A DNA stretch of 64,000 bases from Bradyrhizobium guangzhouense (GCF_004114955.1 NZ_CP030053.1:5890001-5954000), one strand, 5' to 3'; shown: positions 16,901-25,827, counted from the first letter of the stretch. Notes: generated by a model from the sequence alone, not told the origin. A program made the numbers and translations.

Positions 16901-19900
16901 TCACCTACAATCTCAATTCGGCGAACCTCGCGACGGCTCCGAAGGGTGTCTCTACTCAGCAATATCGCATCACCGTTTCCGACCCGAACGGCCACTCGGT
17001 GTCGCACGACTACACGGTCAACGTCACCGGACTCGGACAAACGACCTCCATCAGCGGTCTCCCCATCGTAGGAGTGACCGAAAATCCTGCGCAGGCGGCG
17101 GCCACCGCGGACGGCACCATGACCGTCTCCGATAGCGATCTATCGGACGTCCATGCCCTCTCCTTCTCCAGAACTGGATCGACGGGCCCCAGCGGCTTCA
17201 ACTCGCCTCTCGGCATATTGACGACCTCCCTTGCGACGGACACGACGCAGACCGGATCAGGCCAGGTCGTCTGGCACTATTCCGTCGACGAGAGCGTGCT
17301 GCGCACCCTGCAACCTAATTCGCACTACTCGGAGTCGTTCATCGTCACTCTCGACGACGGCTTGGGCGGCACGGCGAACAAGACGATCACCTTCGCCGTC
17401 AACACGGCGCCCAGCTCTACGTCGATGGACGCGGTCTCGCCGATCGCCCTCCAGCAGTCCTCGGACTACCTCGGTGTCCAGACGAAGACCGGCAAGATCT
17501 TCTTCACAGACGCCAATCCTTCGGACGTTCATGTCCTCGCGCCAACCGACTTCTCTTGGGGGAACAAGGGGACGCTGCAGGCCTCAATCGTGCACGATAC
17601 GACGAATGGCGGCCAGGGAGAGATCGACTGGACCTATTCGCTGTTCGGCATCGACACGATCGACATGCAGTTCGGTCAGAATGCGGCGGACAAGTTCGGG
17701 CTTACACTCTCGGACCAGCGTGGTGCACAGACATCGACGGAGATCGATGTCGGAATCCTGGGAACGGCCCCCACCAGCCCGCCGTCGATTCCAGATTCCC
17801 AGCCCATTACGCTGTATGCCGGGTCCCCGCTCAATTCGGTCGGGATCTCGTATAGTTTCGCCGATCCGGATACGGCGATCCACCATACGATTTCGGTCGC
17901 CTATCAAGGTACTGGCTCCCCGATGGGGATAATGACGGGAGCGGTTTCGGACCCCGCCGGCGGCAGCGCAGTCGAGTCCTACAGCCTGACCTATACGATC
18001 GATCCGACCATTCTGGCTGCGATGCAGGACGGTCAGATGATCGCCGAAACATGGCATGTGACGTTGGGATCCGAATACGGCTTGACCGCGGAGCAGGATC
18101 AAACCGTCACCGTCACCCGGCAAAACCTGACCCACTTCATGCCCGGCCCTGACGCTCCGGCCTTCGAAGCAGACGTGCCGGCGCCCTCGTGGAGTCCGTT
18201 CCCGCCGGGCGGTCTACTCTTTGAGGATGGCAACGTCGAAGCTCACACGGTTTCAGCCACCTTCAAGTCGTCGTCCGACGGCGGTGGACCGCTGGGCGAA
18301 TTCTCCGCTCAGGTGCTGTACGAGACCTGGAACGCTCCGCAGTTTCTCGGCGGCTACGGCGCCGTGGGATGGAACTACGATGCCTCGCATGTCCGGCCGA
18401 CCTCCCATTCGCCGCAAACGGTGACCGAGGTCTGGACGGTCAACCTGGACGACGGTCACGGAGGCATCACCTCTCAGGACGTCAACGTCACCATCGACGT
18501 TCCGGCATCGACCAACCAGGCGCCGGTCGTCGGTGCCATCGACGCCGGCACCGTGTCGCAGAACGACGCTCCAAAGGCGATCAACCTGCTCTCCACGACG
18601 ACGGATCCGGAAAACGACCCGGTCTCGGTCGTGCCAGACAGCTTCTCGGCGACCACTGCCGACGGCAGGTATGTCTGGGCCTCGATGCAAGACGGCGTCG
18701 TCACCATCGATCCGGGACAGTTCAGGTACCTCGGAGCCGGCCAGAGCACGTCGGTCTCTTTCGGATTCGACGTGACCGACGGGGTCGATACCACCCATGG
18801 TACCGGCTCCTTCATGGTCCACGGAGAGAACGACGCGCCGGTCTTCTGGGGCGGGGGCAGCGCTCCGATATCGACGACCCATGCTCCCATATCGATCAAC
18901 TTGATCGACTTCTCTTGGGACGCCGACGGCGATGCCATTTCGTTGGTTGGAACCCCTACCGTCATTGCCGACAACGGTCATTCCGTTGCCTTCAGCATGT
19001 CCGGTGGCACGATCACGATCGATCCGTCGCAGTTCGGGGACATGCAACCCCTCCAGACAGCCGATCTTCACGTCAGTTTCGGGATCACGGACGGAATGGC
19101 TACGTCAGAGGGCGGATTCGATCTGACTGTCGTAAAGCCGACGCCACCCGTCGACCATGCACCCGTCGTCAGTCCGGTCGCGCCTTTGCGAGCGACGCCG
19201 ATCGATGCCCCGATCTCGATTGACCTGCTGGCAACCGCCAGCGACCCAGATCAGGGCGACGTCGTTTCGCTCGCCGGCACACCGGTGGTGACCGCAGCGG
19301 ACGGCCACGCCGTGGCCTTCACCATGTCGGGCTCGACGCTGACCATCGATCCGTCGCAGTTCGGCTATCTGCAGTCCGGCCAGGAGAGCGACCTGACCAT
19401 CAGCTTCGACGTCACCGATGGGCACCTGACCGCAGCAGGCAGCGCTTCGCTGACGGTCGCGCAGCCGCTCCCGCCGATCACTTCGACGCCCGTCGACGGC
19501 GGCACGACGACCGTCGGGTTCATGCCCGGCTTCAACATCGCCTGGATCTACCTGCCCGCGAACGCACACGACAGCACCCCCGGCGCCGTCCTCTCGGTCG
19601 TGCCGTCGAGCATCGCCTTCACGACCTCGGACGGGCACACGGTCGACTACACGATGTACGGAGACGTCATCGCGATCGACCCCAGCCAGTTCATGTACCT
19701 GCAGGCAGGCCAGCACGAAAACATCGCGATCTCCTACCAGCTCACCGACGGGACGAATACCGCGACCGCCGAAGCCCTGCTGACGATCGATCCGCCCGGG
19801 GCGCCTTCGGTCTACCCCGGCACGGTGTACGTCCGAAGCGGAGCCAACGGCAGCTACCAGCCCGGCAACCACGCTACCGCCATCGTCAATTCGGGCGACT

Positions 19901-21039
19901 GGCACTTCCAGACAGCCGACGGCCAAAACGCGTTCACGAGCCCCACACTCTACGACCTCGAGCACATGCAGCTCTCGTCCACGATCTCGGTTTCCGACGC
20001 CCACAGCGCCGACGGCGCGCCATTGTCGCTGACCGCCGCCCAGATCGCGGCGCTCGATGCAGGCTTCACCGCCGGCCAGGACCCGAGCGTCGACGGACCG
20101 GAAGCCCCCAGCTACGCCGCCTGGCACTACGCCGTCAACGATACGGCGCTCTCTTTCCTGACGCACGGGGACGTGGTCAGGCTCGCCGCCGACATCATCG
20201 CGACCGACACCCACGGCCAGTCCGCGGATCAGCCCTACACCATCGACGTCTACGGTCCGAACGCCGCGCCCGCCCTGAGCCTGGGCGGTTTCGGCGCCTA
20301 CCCGATGGCGTCGGACGCCTCCTACTCGGACATCGTCCAGTTCACCGATGCCGACGGCACCGACGTCCACACCGTCGGCCCGGCCACCTTCGTGACGACG
20401 ATCAACCTCTCGACCGGACAGGCCTCCGCGATCCAACACTTCGGCGACTTCACCGCGGCGATCACCCAGGACACCACCGCCACGAACCACACGGGGACGG
20501 TTTCCTGGACCTACACGTTGGACCAGGCGAAGGCGGCCACGCTGTCTCAGGGCGAGTCGGTCCTCGATATCTTCTCCGGCCTCGCCGTGAGCGATAATTT
20601 CGGCGGCGCCTTCAGCAACGGCGGCGGCGCCATCGTCACTGGCGTCAATTCGGCGCCCACGGTCGCCGCAGCGCCCCAGGCGGCGAACATCTCCGTTGAC
20701 CCGAACCACGGCGCCGGCATGGTCGAAATCGTCGGCGACAGCTTCGTCTTCAAGGACGCCAATTGGCACGACACGCACGGGGTCTCGGCCTCGCTGGTGT
20801 CCACTAACTTCGGCAGCGCGGCGCTTGGGACGTTCTCGAGCAGCGTCCAGACCGACGCTATCAACGGCATCGACGGCAGCATCGCCTGGCACTACACCGT
20901 CGACGACGCGGCGCTGGCGGGCCTCGGCGACAACCAGGTGGTGCACGAGATCTACGACCTGGCGATCACCGACAATCACGGCGCAGTCGCCCATCAGCAG
21001 GTGGCTCTCAACCTGTCGCACTATCCGCTGTCGGCCTGA
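13966..21039 (+). CDS. Giant RTX / cadherin-like repeat protein with N-terminal HExxH motif
   Basis: A 2357-aa protein with AAGGAA 6-8 bases before the ATG. There is no N-terminal signal peptide, as expected for type I secretion. Residues 1-215 hold a putative metalloprotease-like domain with HEISH at 116-120, not followed by a perfect GxxH/D. Residues about 283-305 contain RTX calcium-binding nonapeptides (YGGDGNDTF.AGAGNNFIHGG). From about 1000 onward there are two repeat types: about seven units with W-x-Y-x-(V/L)-D and a closing DD.(L/H)GG, and four units with (V/A)IDPSQF or IDPGQF and an F.(V/L)TDG ending, resembling cadherin/VCBS-type adhesin repeats. No type I transporter genes are adjacent. 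Probably a secreted or surface adhesin, with possible proteolytic activity. Confidence 0.75.
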   Translation: MSWDAFVKSIDWWHEGNTFNNGRGTGTEFSVQDQQKILAALQFIYLNSPSAQAIMDALATTTHLEIYQETRATGAYTLPDNRLPTIGLNIQGIANSYYVNAYGTLTQEPLDLAIIHEISHAFMGTTDPLISTNSTQNSPDYNFFGSVIDTPTPSDGTVWSKDIQDALKLGAVGIENLVASEIANRNFQYEKYERSSYWSSFKEYNFITDPFGTVPNPIYSWLSTPPYTSFTGGSHVDIVRYGDIAPDSAGGDTIDMSARTDDKAMLVFGFNGGDRIVSGSQNDYLYGGDGNDTFTAGAGNNFIHGGMLGGDIKGDGIDTVQYVSSTGNGANTGAIITLDGGGARAQSFGKSTILVSDNGFADSLGRHGNDALVSIERIEGVKELDVSSLDLSKYALTPNGSDPTLLWVAGNGSSTLALTGSLGVSFGTASDPAYTAVLNGTSPSGLAVKGFTTLDIRGGGDFVKFGAINPFTQIAVSGSGDHLDFSASSGGTSTSVNITGSGTEIDAGSGGLSASDASGTGKFVLLERWSDYNISGGSGSYTITAKDGSGSYHVSGFATYKFADGTLDGNHLLNQAPNPKFGSDGHFSDSNVLDHLAYTLDNGSDAFASVSTVGVVSFNPSAAVDYTFWSNAIVSVYGLQTAEWLDPADFSTLVSQANLNKDPAKAAALAAAFADTPYVAFVEATDAAGQSAEVPVFKTDFASSFGLSHPTTTSLHKPIAVSAPSTDTNLQGASVSVGDGASYYATNGTVVGGNNDLITGSNINVVAGDNAQVTVSDGNVTVGANAQVDISGTQGQTYYVNAGANSWVGDGAFGTNLSLSAYTNVYSFWGRGNVVGRDPGGKLFLNENLSDFHVTANPDGDGHAFLLTSALGSQILEVGSTTTFVFNDVTLDVPGLMAWQAKQDAIAAGTTMSFASTTSWQASASTANLHPTSSVQFGDVLQAGTHTTTIEYVGSTPQLGTLSGLVHEAQSTTSGYVALTYNLNSANLATAPKGVSTQQYRITVSDPNGHSVSHDYTVNVTGLGQTTSISGLPIVGVTENPAQAAATADGTMTVSDSDLSDVHALSFSRTGSTGPSGFNSPLGILTTSLATDTTQTGSGQVVWHYSVDESVLRTLQPNSHYSESFIVTLDDGLGGTANKTITFAVNTAPSSTSMDAVSPIALQQSSDYLGVQTKTGKIFFTDANPSDVHVLAPTDFSWGNKGTLQASIVHDTTNGGQGEIDWTYSLFGIDTIDMQFGQNAADKFGLTLSDQRGAQTSTEIDVGILGTAPTSPPSIPDSQPITLYAGSPLNSVGISYSFADPDTAIHHTISVAYQGTGSPMGIMTGAVSDPAGGSAVESYSLTYTIDPTILAAMQDGQMIAETWHVTLGSEYGLTAEQDQTVTVTRQNLTHFMPGPDAPAFEADVPAPSWSPFPPGGLLFEDGNVEAHTVSATFKSSSDGGGPLGEFSAQVLYETWNAPQFLGGYGAVGWNYDASHVRPTSHSPQTVTEVWTVNLDDGHGGITSQDVNVTIDVPASTNQAPVVGAIDAGTVSQNDAPKAINLLSTTTDPENDPVSVVPDSFSATTADGRYVWASMQDGVVTIDPGQFRYLGAGQSTSVSFGFDVTDGVDTTHGTGSFMVHGENDAPVFWGGGSAPISTTHAPISINLIDFSWDADGDAISLVGTPTVIADNGHSVAFSMSGGTITIDPSQFGDMQPLQTADLHVSFGITDGMATSEGGFDLTVVKPTPPVDHAPVVSPVAPLRATPIDAPISIDLLATASDPDQGDVVSLAGTPVVTAADGHAVAFTMSGSTLTIDPSQFGYLQSGQESDLTISFDVTDGHLTAAGSASLTVAQPLPPITSTPVDGGTTTVGFMPGFNIAWIYLPANAHDSTPGAVLSVVPSSIAFTTSDGHTVDYTMYGDVIAIDPSQFMYLQAGQHENIAISYQLTDGTNTATAEALLTIDPPGAPSVYPGTVYVRSGANGSYQPGNHATAIVNSGDWHFQTADGQNAFTSPTLYDLEHMQLSSTISVSDAHSADGAPLSLTAAQIAALDAGFTAGQDPSVDGPEAPSYAAWHYAVNDTALSFLTHGDVVRLAADIIATDTHGQSADQPYTIDVYGPNAAPALSLGGFGAYPMASDASYSDIVQFTDADGTDVHTVGPATFVTTINLSTGQASAIQHFGDFTAAITQDTTATNHTGTVSWTYTLDQAKAATLSQGESVLDIFSGLAVSDNFGGAFSNGGGAIVTGVNSAPTVAAAPQAANISVDPNHGAGMVEIVGDSFVFKDANWHDTHGVSASLVSTNFGSAALGTFSSSVQTDAINGIDGSIAWHYTVDDAALAGLGDNQVVHEIYDLAITDNHGAVAHQQVALNLSHYPLSA

Positions 21040-21134
21040 TCCGGGCCGCCAGCTCAAAAAAAAGCCCCGAAAATCGGTCATCTCGCAGAAAAAATCCGTT
21101 CGGAATCCCGCTGTGTTTTTAGTGGCTTGCGAGA

Positions 21135-21251
21135 TCGAGTCGTTTTCAAAGCGAAAAACGGGGTGATCGAGTCGTTTTCAAAGTCAAAATCGAGTCGTTT
21201 TCAAAATGCGGCTTCTAGGAAAATCAAAGGGATAGCCGAGTCGTTTTCAAA
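21135..21251 (+). repeat. Four tandem-spaced copies of a 14-16 bp repeat
   Basis: CGAGTCGTTTTCAAA occurs four times in the same direction, at 21136-21150, 21168-21182, 21191-21205 and 21237-21251. The starts are spaced 32, 23 and 46 bases apart, so this is not a CRISPR and not a simple tandem array. It lies in the 425-bp gap between the RTX gene and the aldo/keto reductase gene; the rest of the gap (21040-21134 and 21252-21360) shows no gene. Confidence 0.6.
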
Positions 21252-21362
21252 GTGGCCTCACACTTCGGGCTACGCGTGGCGCAGCCAGCCAAGGGCTCGA
21301 AGGGCGAAGCGTGGTGTCCGGCGTAGCTGGAGCGTAGCGGAAGCGAAGACGGACGGCTAGCT

Positions 21363-21391
21363 GCCGAGCGACAAGGGGCTGCTCGGCAAAC
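21363..21391. terminator. Hairpin between convergent genes
   Basis: GCCGAGC / GCTCGGC, a 7-bp perfect stem with an 11-base loop, in the gap between the convergent RTX and aldo/keto reductase genes. No T-run. It may serve as a bidirectional stop. Confidence 0.35.
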
Positions 21392-21464
21392 TCGCTGCGA
21401 CTTAGTAACGCCAGTCCACCTACCACCTATATCTGCACGCAAATGCGCCCTGCGCGCCGTCGCT

Positions 21465-22490
21465 TCACCCCGGAACAGGCGCGTCTGCGTCCAGCAGGCG
21501 CGCTGCCTTGAGGTCGCTCCAGAGTGCGGCGGGCACTGAGGCGGTCAGCGCTGCTACGTTGCGCTCGACCTCCTGCGCATCATGCGCCCCGAGCACCACG
21601 CTCGCGACAGCCGGATGACCAAGCGCGAAATGTAAAGCGGCCGTCGGCAGCGGTACTCCATGGGCTGCGCAGATACGCTGGATTTCGACGACCTTCGAAA
21701 GGATATGCGGCGGCGCATCCTGATAATTGTACTTGGCGCCCTTGATAGGGCCCGTCGCCAGAATCCCCGAATTGAACACACCGCCGAGTAGCACCGCGAT
21801 GCCTTGCTTCAGCGCCAGCGGCATGAACTCCGCGAGTGCCGGCTGCTCCAGCAGCGAATAGCGTCCGGCGAGCAGCATCACATCGAAGGATCCTGCTTGC
21901 GCAAAGCGCACGCACATTTCGGCTTCATTGACGCCGATTCCGATCCCCGCAACCACGTGTTCGGAACGAAGCTTGTCGAGCGCTACATAGGCACCAGACA
22001 TCGCCTCGCGAAAGCGGTCTTCGATCGCGTCCTTACCGTGAGTCCACACATCGACATCATGGATCAGCAGCAGGTCGATACGGTCGGTGCCAAGCCGCAA
22101 CAGCGATTGCTCGACCGAGCGCATGGTGCCGTCGTAGGAATAGTCGACAACGGCCCGGTGCGGCTGTCCGCCGACGAACCCGGACCGAGTCTCCGGCTGG
22201 TGAAAGGGATCCATCCAGCGACCAGTCTTGGTGCAAAGCACCACATCGTTGCGTTGCACGCGGCGGAGCGCCGTTCCACAGCGATGTTCCGACAGACCAT
22301 TGCCATAGTGGGGCGACGTATCGAGCAAATTGATGCCGAGCTCGAAGGCGCGGCTTGCGGCGGCGATCGCAGTTTGGTCGTCGAGCTCAAGAAAGAGGTC
22401 GCCCAGCGGCGCGGTTCCGAATCCGAGGATGGAAACTTCAAGTCCCGTCCGGCCAAGCGTGCGGCGCGGTAAAGCCGATTGCGAAACCAT
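21465..22490 (-). CDS. Aldo/keto reductase (D-threo-aldose / pyridoxal dehydrogenase type)
   Basis: A 341-aa protein starting at ATG 22490 (MVSQSALPRRTLGRTGLEVSILGFGTAPLG). It has the aldo/keto reductase signature: LLDTSPHYGNGLSEHRCGTAL (catalytic Asp and Tyr), VVLCTKTGRW (Lys) and DLLLIHDVD (His), then SVVLGAHDAQEVERNV in the NADP-binding region. LGRTGLEVS..FG.APLG and the YSYDGTMRSVEQSLLRLGTDRID stretch resemble L-fucose/D-arabinose and pyridoxal 4-dehydrogenases. It stands alone, convergent to the RTX gene. The exact substrate cannot be told. Confidence 0.85.
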   Translation of the reverse strand: MVSQSALPRRTLGRTGLEVSILGFGTAPLGDLFLELDDQTAIAAASRAFELGINLLDTSPHYGNGLSEHRCGTALRRVQRNDVVLCTKTGRWMDPFHQPETRSGFVGGQPHRAVVDYSYDGTMRSVEQSLLRLGTDRIDLLLIHDVDVWTHGKDAIEDRFREAMSGAYVALDKLRSEHVVAGIGIGVNEAEMCVRFAQAGSFDVMLLAGRYSLLEQPALAEFMPLALKQGIAVLLGGVFNSGILATGPIKGAKYNYQDAPPHILSKVVEIQRICAAHGVPLPTAALHFALGHPAVASVVLGAHDAQEVERNVAALTASVPAALWSDLKAARLLDADAPVPG

Positions 22491-22716
22491 GATTGTTTGC
22501 TGCCTTCTCCGCGGTCGCAATGACGCGCTGGTCTCGTAAGTGGTGATGCGCAGCCTATGTATTTGCCGCGACGTGTCAACGCGAGGGATGAGCCCGCTGC
22601 GCAAAGCTGCTCAGCTGGCGCGATCATCTTAGCACGCGTCCTCCTCGATCAGGCCGATCTCAACGCTCAATTCAGGCTGCCCCTTCCGACGACCGTGCTT
22701 ACTTTCAGCCGGGCCG

Positions 22717-22780
22717 CGGTGACAGTGCACTAAATGCGGCGGTTCGAAAGCTCATCATTGGGTGCACTGGACTGCACCCC
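22717..22780. repeat. Dispersed palindromic repeat, copy A (diverged)
   Basis: GCGGTGACAGTGCACTAAAT at the left, a central TTCGAAAGCTC, and GTGCACTGGACTGCACC at the right. It matches the other copies at 22814-22881 and 27959-28030, although the outer right arm is lost. It lies with copy B in the 424-bp gap upstream of the aldo/keto reductase gene. Confidence 0.6.
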
Positions 22781-22813
22781 TGAAGTGAGACACGATAATT
22801 TCAGTGACAGGGG

Positions 22814-22881
22814 AGTTACGGTCACAGTGCACCAAATTCCCAGGCTCGAAAGCTCAAGAGTTAAATGCACCGTCACCGTAA
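22814..22881. repeat. Dispersed palindromic repeat, copy B
   Basis: The left arm is GTTACGGTCACAGTGCACC, the centre has GCTCGAAAGCTC, and the right arm is ATGCACCGTCACCGTAA. The ends are inverted repeats of each other. Copy B sits between the stop of the GlxA-type gene and copy A. No gene is seen in 22491-22914 apart from these two repeats. Confidence 0.7.
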
Positions 22882-22914
22882 TCTGAAGGGAAAGGTGGCG
22901 GATTTCGAGCGAGC

Positions 22915-23895
22915 CTATTTGGCGCTCTCGTGCTCGTCGGTCTCATTATGGATGTCGATCGATTCGAGCCGCGCATTGCGTCGAAGCACTTGCGGCGGTT
23001 GGCCGAAAGCGCGCAAAAACGCCCGGCGCATGTGATCGCGATCGCTGAAGCCGGTTTGGCGAGCGACCTCATCGATCGAATGACGACTCTGCTCCATGAG
23101 GTTGCGTGCGCCCTCGACCCGAAGATTCTCGATCGCCTTGGCCGGTGATTGTCCCGTCTCGGCGTGAAAGGCGCGGCTAAACTGCCGCGGACTGAGGTGC
23201 GCCGCATCGGCGAGATCGGGGACGGTCAGCGGTCTGTGAAGGTTTTCGCGCGCATAGGCCAGCGCGGCCTGAATGCGATCCGACTTTGGATTCATTTCAA
23301 GCAGCGCAGAAAATTGCGATTGGCCACCGCCGCGCCGATGATAGATGACGAGCTTGCGCGCCACGCCCTTCGCAAGTTCAGGCCCGAGATCGTTTTCGAT
23401 CAACGCCAGCCCGAGGTCGACGCCCGCAGTCATTCCGGCCGACGTCCAGATCGGACCATCGTTGATGAAGATACGATCCTCTTCCATCTTCATTTTGGGA
23501 TAATTCCGCTGCAGATCCCGCGCGTGCATCCAATGCGTCGTAACGCGCCGGCCGTCGAGCAGACCAGCCTCGGCGAGCACAAACGCACCGGTACACACCG
23601 CTGCAATACGCCTGTGACGCTTGGGAGCATCGCGCATGAAGGCAAGCATGCCGGGCGTAGATGCCTCAGGAAAGGTTGCTCCCCCAACGACCAGCGTGTC
23701 GAACGGCTTTTCCGTGAACACTTCCGTCTGCAGCATCAAGCCGGTCGATGTCCTGACCGCCCCTCCGGTTTCAGAGACAAAGTGGAGGTCGTAAGGCGGC
23801 GGGTCCACCATCGTATTTGCGACCTCAAAACCCGCGGTTATGGCCAAAGCCATCAGCGAATAGCCGGGATAAACGAGGAAAGCGATGTCGCGCAT
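22915..23895 (-). CDS. GlxA-family transcriptional regulator (DJ-1/PfpI + AraC)
   Basis: A 326-aa protein starting at ATG 23895 (MRDIAFLVYPGYSLMALAIT). Residues 1-190 form a DJ-1/PfpI-like domain with the nucleophile-elbow Cys101 in IAAVCTGAFVLAEAG. Residues about 215-315 form an AraC-type double HTH (HRPLTVPDLADAAHLSPRQFSRAFHAETGQSPAKAIENLRVEGARNLM..SIDEVARQTGFSDRDHMRRAFLRAFG). It is divergent from an SDR gene and a stand-alone DJ-1/PfpI gene, which are its probable targets. The 110-bp gap has ample room for a shared promoter, but I saw no clear operator. Confidence 0.9.
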   Translation of the reverse strand: MRDIAFLVYPGYSLMALAITAGFEVANTMVDPPPYDLHFVSETGGAVRTSTGLMLQTEVFTEKPFDTLVVGGATFPEASTPGMLAFMRDAPKRHRRIAAVCTGAFVLAEAGLLDGRRVTTHWMHARDLQRNYPKMKMEEDRIFINDGPIWTSAGMTAGVDLGLALIENDLGPELAKGVARKLVIYHRRGGGQSQFSALLEMNPKSDRIQAALAYARENLHRPLTVPDLADAAHLSPRQFSRAFHAETGQSPAKAIENLRVEGARNLMEQSRHSIDEVARQTGFSDRDHMRRAFLRAFGQPPQVLRRNARLESIDIHNETDEHESAK

Positions 23896-24005
23896 GGGTT
23901 GCCGTCCATGTCCTAAATTGACGTTTATATGACATTTGAGACTTGAAGGCGCAAGCGTATTTCCGTCTGCACGCTCAATCTCGGGCGCCACGGACGGAGA
24001 ACAAC

Positions 24006-24803
24006 ATGAGCAAGACATCACCCAAAGGAGTCGCCCTCGTCACGGGGGCATCATCTGGCATCGGCGCGATCTACGCCGACCGCCTCGCCGAGCGCGGTTA
24101 TGATCTGATCCTGGTCGCACGCAATGAGGACCGGCTGACGGCCGCCGCCGAGCATCTTCAAGCCGAGACCGGTGTGAACGTCACGCCGCTGACAGCGGAT
24201 CTCGGCAACCACACCGATCTGGCCAAGGTCGAAGCGGTGCTGCGCGACAATCCTGATATCACCATGCTGGTGAACAACGCCGGAGTGGGTTCGGTCGCGT
24301 CGATCCTTCAGGCCGACGTCGACAAGATGGAGGCAATGATCGACGTGAACATCACCGCCCTCACTCGCCTGACCTACGCCGCCGCCCCGGCCTTCGTGGC
24401 CCGCGGCAAAGGCGCCATCATCAACATCTCCTCGGCCGTGGCCATCGCTGTCGAGAACCTGAACGGCGTCTATAGCGCGTCCAAGTCCTATGTTCTTAGC
24501 TTCGGCCACTCGCTGCAAAAGGACCTGGCCGACAAGGGCGTGCGCGTCCAGACCGTGCTGCCCGCCGCCACCGCGACCGAGTTTTGGGATGTCGCCGGCT
24601 ACGCGCCGCAGAAGACGTCCGACACCACGATGCGGGCGGAAGACCTGGTCGACGCGGCGCTGGCCGGCTTCGATGCGGGTGAGCTTGTGACCATCCCGGC
24701 CCTCCACGACACCAAGGCCTGGACGCAATGGGAAGCAGAGCGCCGCGCCATGGCGTCCAAGTTCCGCAACCCGAAACCTGCCCCACACTACCACGTGGCC
24801 TGA
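24006..24803 (+). CDS. Short-chain dehydrogenase/reductase (SDR)
   Basis: A 265-aa classical SDR. It has the NAD(P) loop TGASSGIG near residue 14, NNAG in MLVNNAGVGS, the catalytic Ser in INISSAVAIA and the Tyr-Lys pair in VYSASKSYVLSF. The start at 24006 was chosen over 23943 because the upstream 21 residues lie in the promoter region of the divergent GlxA-type gene. It is the first gene of a likely two-gene operon with the DJ-1/PfpI gene at 24929, 125 bases on. It probably detoxifies or reduces a carbonyl compound; the substrate is unknown. Confidence 0.88.
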   Translation: MSKTSPKGVALVTGASSGIGAIYADRLAERGYDLILVARNEDRLTAAAEHLQAETGVNVTPLTADLGNHTDLAKVEAVLRDNPDITMLVNNAGVGSVASILQADVDKMEAMIDVNITALTRLTYAAAPAFVARGKGAIINISSAVAIAVENLNGVYSASKSYVLSFGHSLQKDLADKGVRVQTVLPAATATEFWDVAGYAPQKTSDTTMRAEDLVDAALAGFDAGELVTIPALHDTKAWTQWEAERRAMASKFRNPKPAPHYHVA

Positions 24804-24928
24804 CCGGCCTCGTGCATCAGCCGGGTGTCTCCCCTCAAGGGCAGCTCCCTTTTCATCCACGCAATCAAAATGCTTCTCCACAAACTCGGCGGCGCCCTGG
24901 CGCTCGCCCTGACAAGAAAGTGACTCCA

Positions 24929-25738
24929 ATGACGACTTCTGCGCAATCCAAAGGCAAGGTTCTCGTCGTGATGTCGAGTGCCAACGCGCTCGATCTGAAG
25001 GACGGCAAGATCTATAAGACCGGTTACTATCTGAATGAGTTCGTCATCCCCTACCGCAAGCTGATTGCGGCCGGATACGAGCCGGTGATCGCAAACCCGA
25101 AGGGCGATCTGCCGGTGATGGACGTGAACTCCAACAATGCGATGTTCTTCGGCGGAGACGACGCCGCGCGGGCCGAGGCGCTGAAATACGCCGAGACTCT
25201 CGAGGCGCTGAAGCATCCGAAGACTCTGGCTTCTGTCGTCGCGGAAGGCACCAACGGTTATGTCGGCCTGTTCATTCCCGGCGGCCACGCGCCGATGGTC
25301 GACCTGCTTAAGGACAAGAATCTCGGCAAGATCCTCACCAGCTTTCATGAGTCCGGCCGCCCGACTGGCATCGTCTGCCACGGCCCGATCGTACTCCTGT
25401 CGGCGCTCCCCGATCCGGACGCGTTCATCGCCTCGATGATCGCGGGTGATGGCAAGGCGAGCAGCATGACGAAAGGCTGGCCCTACGCCGGTTACCGCGT
25501 CACCATCTTCTCGACCGGCGAAGAGCAAGCTTTGGAAGGCGCGAACGGTCTGGGTGGCAACGTCCAGTTCTATCCCGTCAACGCCCTCGCCGAAGCCGGC
25601 GCACGCGTGGAGAGCATCGCGAACTGGCACCCCAACGTCGTCGTCGACCGCGAGTTGATCACCGGTCAGCAGCCGATGTCGGCGCCAGCGTTCGGCGATG
25701 CCTTGGTCGCCAAACTCGACGAGCACGCTCAACGATAA
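24929..25738 (+). CDS. DJ-1/PfpI family protein (Hsp31-like)
   Basis: A 269-aa type 1 glutamine-amidotransferase-like protein. Cys150-His151 in PTGIVCHGPIVLL is the nucleophile elbow, and GGH at 118-120 in FIPGGHAPM supplies the second conserved motif. The N terminus (KGKVLVVMSSANALDLKDGKIYKTGYYLNEFVIPYRKLIAAGYEPVIANPKG) is typical of the Hsp31-like branch, which acts on glyoxals or as a chaperone. It is downstream of the SDR gene and divergent from a GlxA-type regulator that carries the same fold as a sensing domain. Confidence 0.85.
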   Translation: MTTSAQSKGKVLVVMSSANALDLKDGKIYKTGYYLNEFVIPYRKLIAAGYEPVIANPKGDLPVMDVNSNNAMFFGGDDAARAEALKYAETLEALKHPKTLASVVAEGTNGYVGLFIPGGHAPMVDLLKDKNLGKILTSFHESGRPTGIVCHGPIVLLSALPDPDAFIASMIAGDGKASSMTKGWPYAGYRVTIFSTGEEQALEGANGLGGNVQFYPVNALAEAGARVESIANWHPNVVVDRELITGQQPMSAPAFGDALVAKLDEHAQR

Positions 25739-25759
25739 AGGCTCCCCTGATCCTCAAGG

Positions 25760-25789
25760 CTCCGGCGTTCGGCCCGACCGACGCCGGAG
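25760..25789 (+). terminator. Hairpin after the DJ-1/PfpI gene
   Basis: CTCCGGCGT / ACGCCGGAG, a 9-bp perfect stem with a 12-base loop, 21 bases after the stop at 25738 and before the convergent L,D-transpeptidase-like gene. No T-run follows. Confidence 0.5.
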
Positions 25790-25827
25790 TCGTGAGGTTC
25801 CCACTCGAGGTTTCCGTGTCAAAAAAG

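Noticed and set aside
19105..21081. A 658-aa open frame on the minus strand over the RTX gene
   Set aside because: It is antisense to a well-supported coding sequence with clear repeat domains. The product is Arg/Val/Gly biased with no domain, as expected for antisense frames in GC-rich DNA.
21135..21251. CRISPR array
   Set aside because: The repeat unit is only 15-16 bases and the spacers are 7 to 31 bases and uneven; there are no cas genes nearby.
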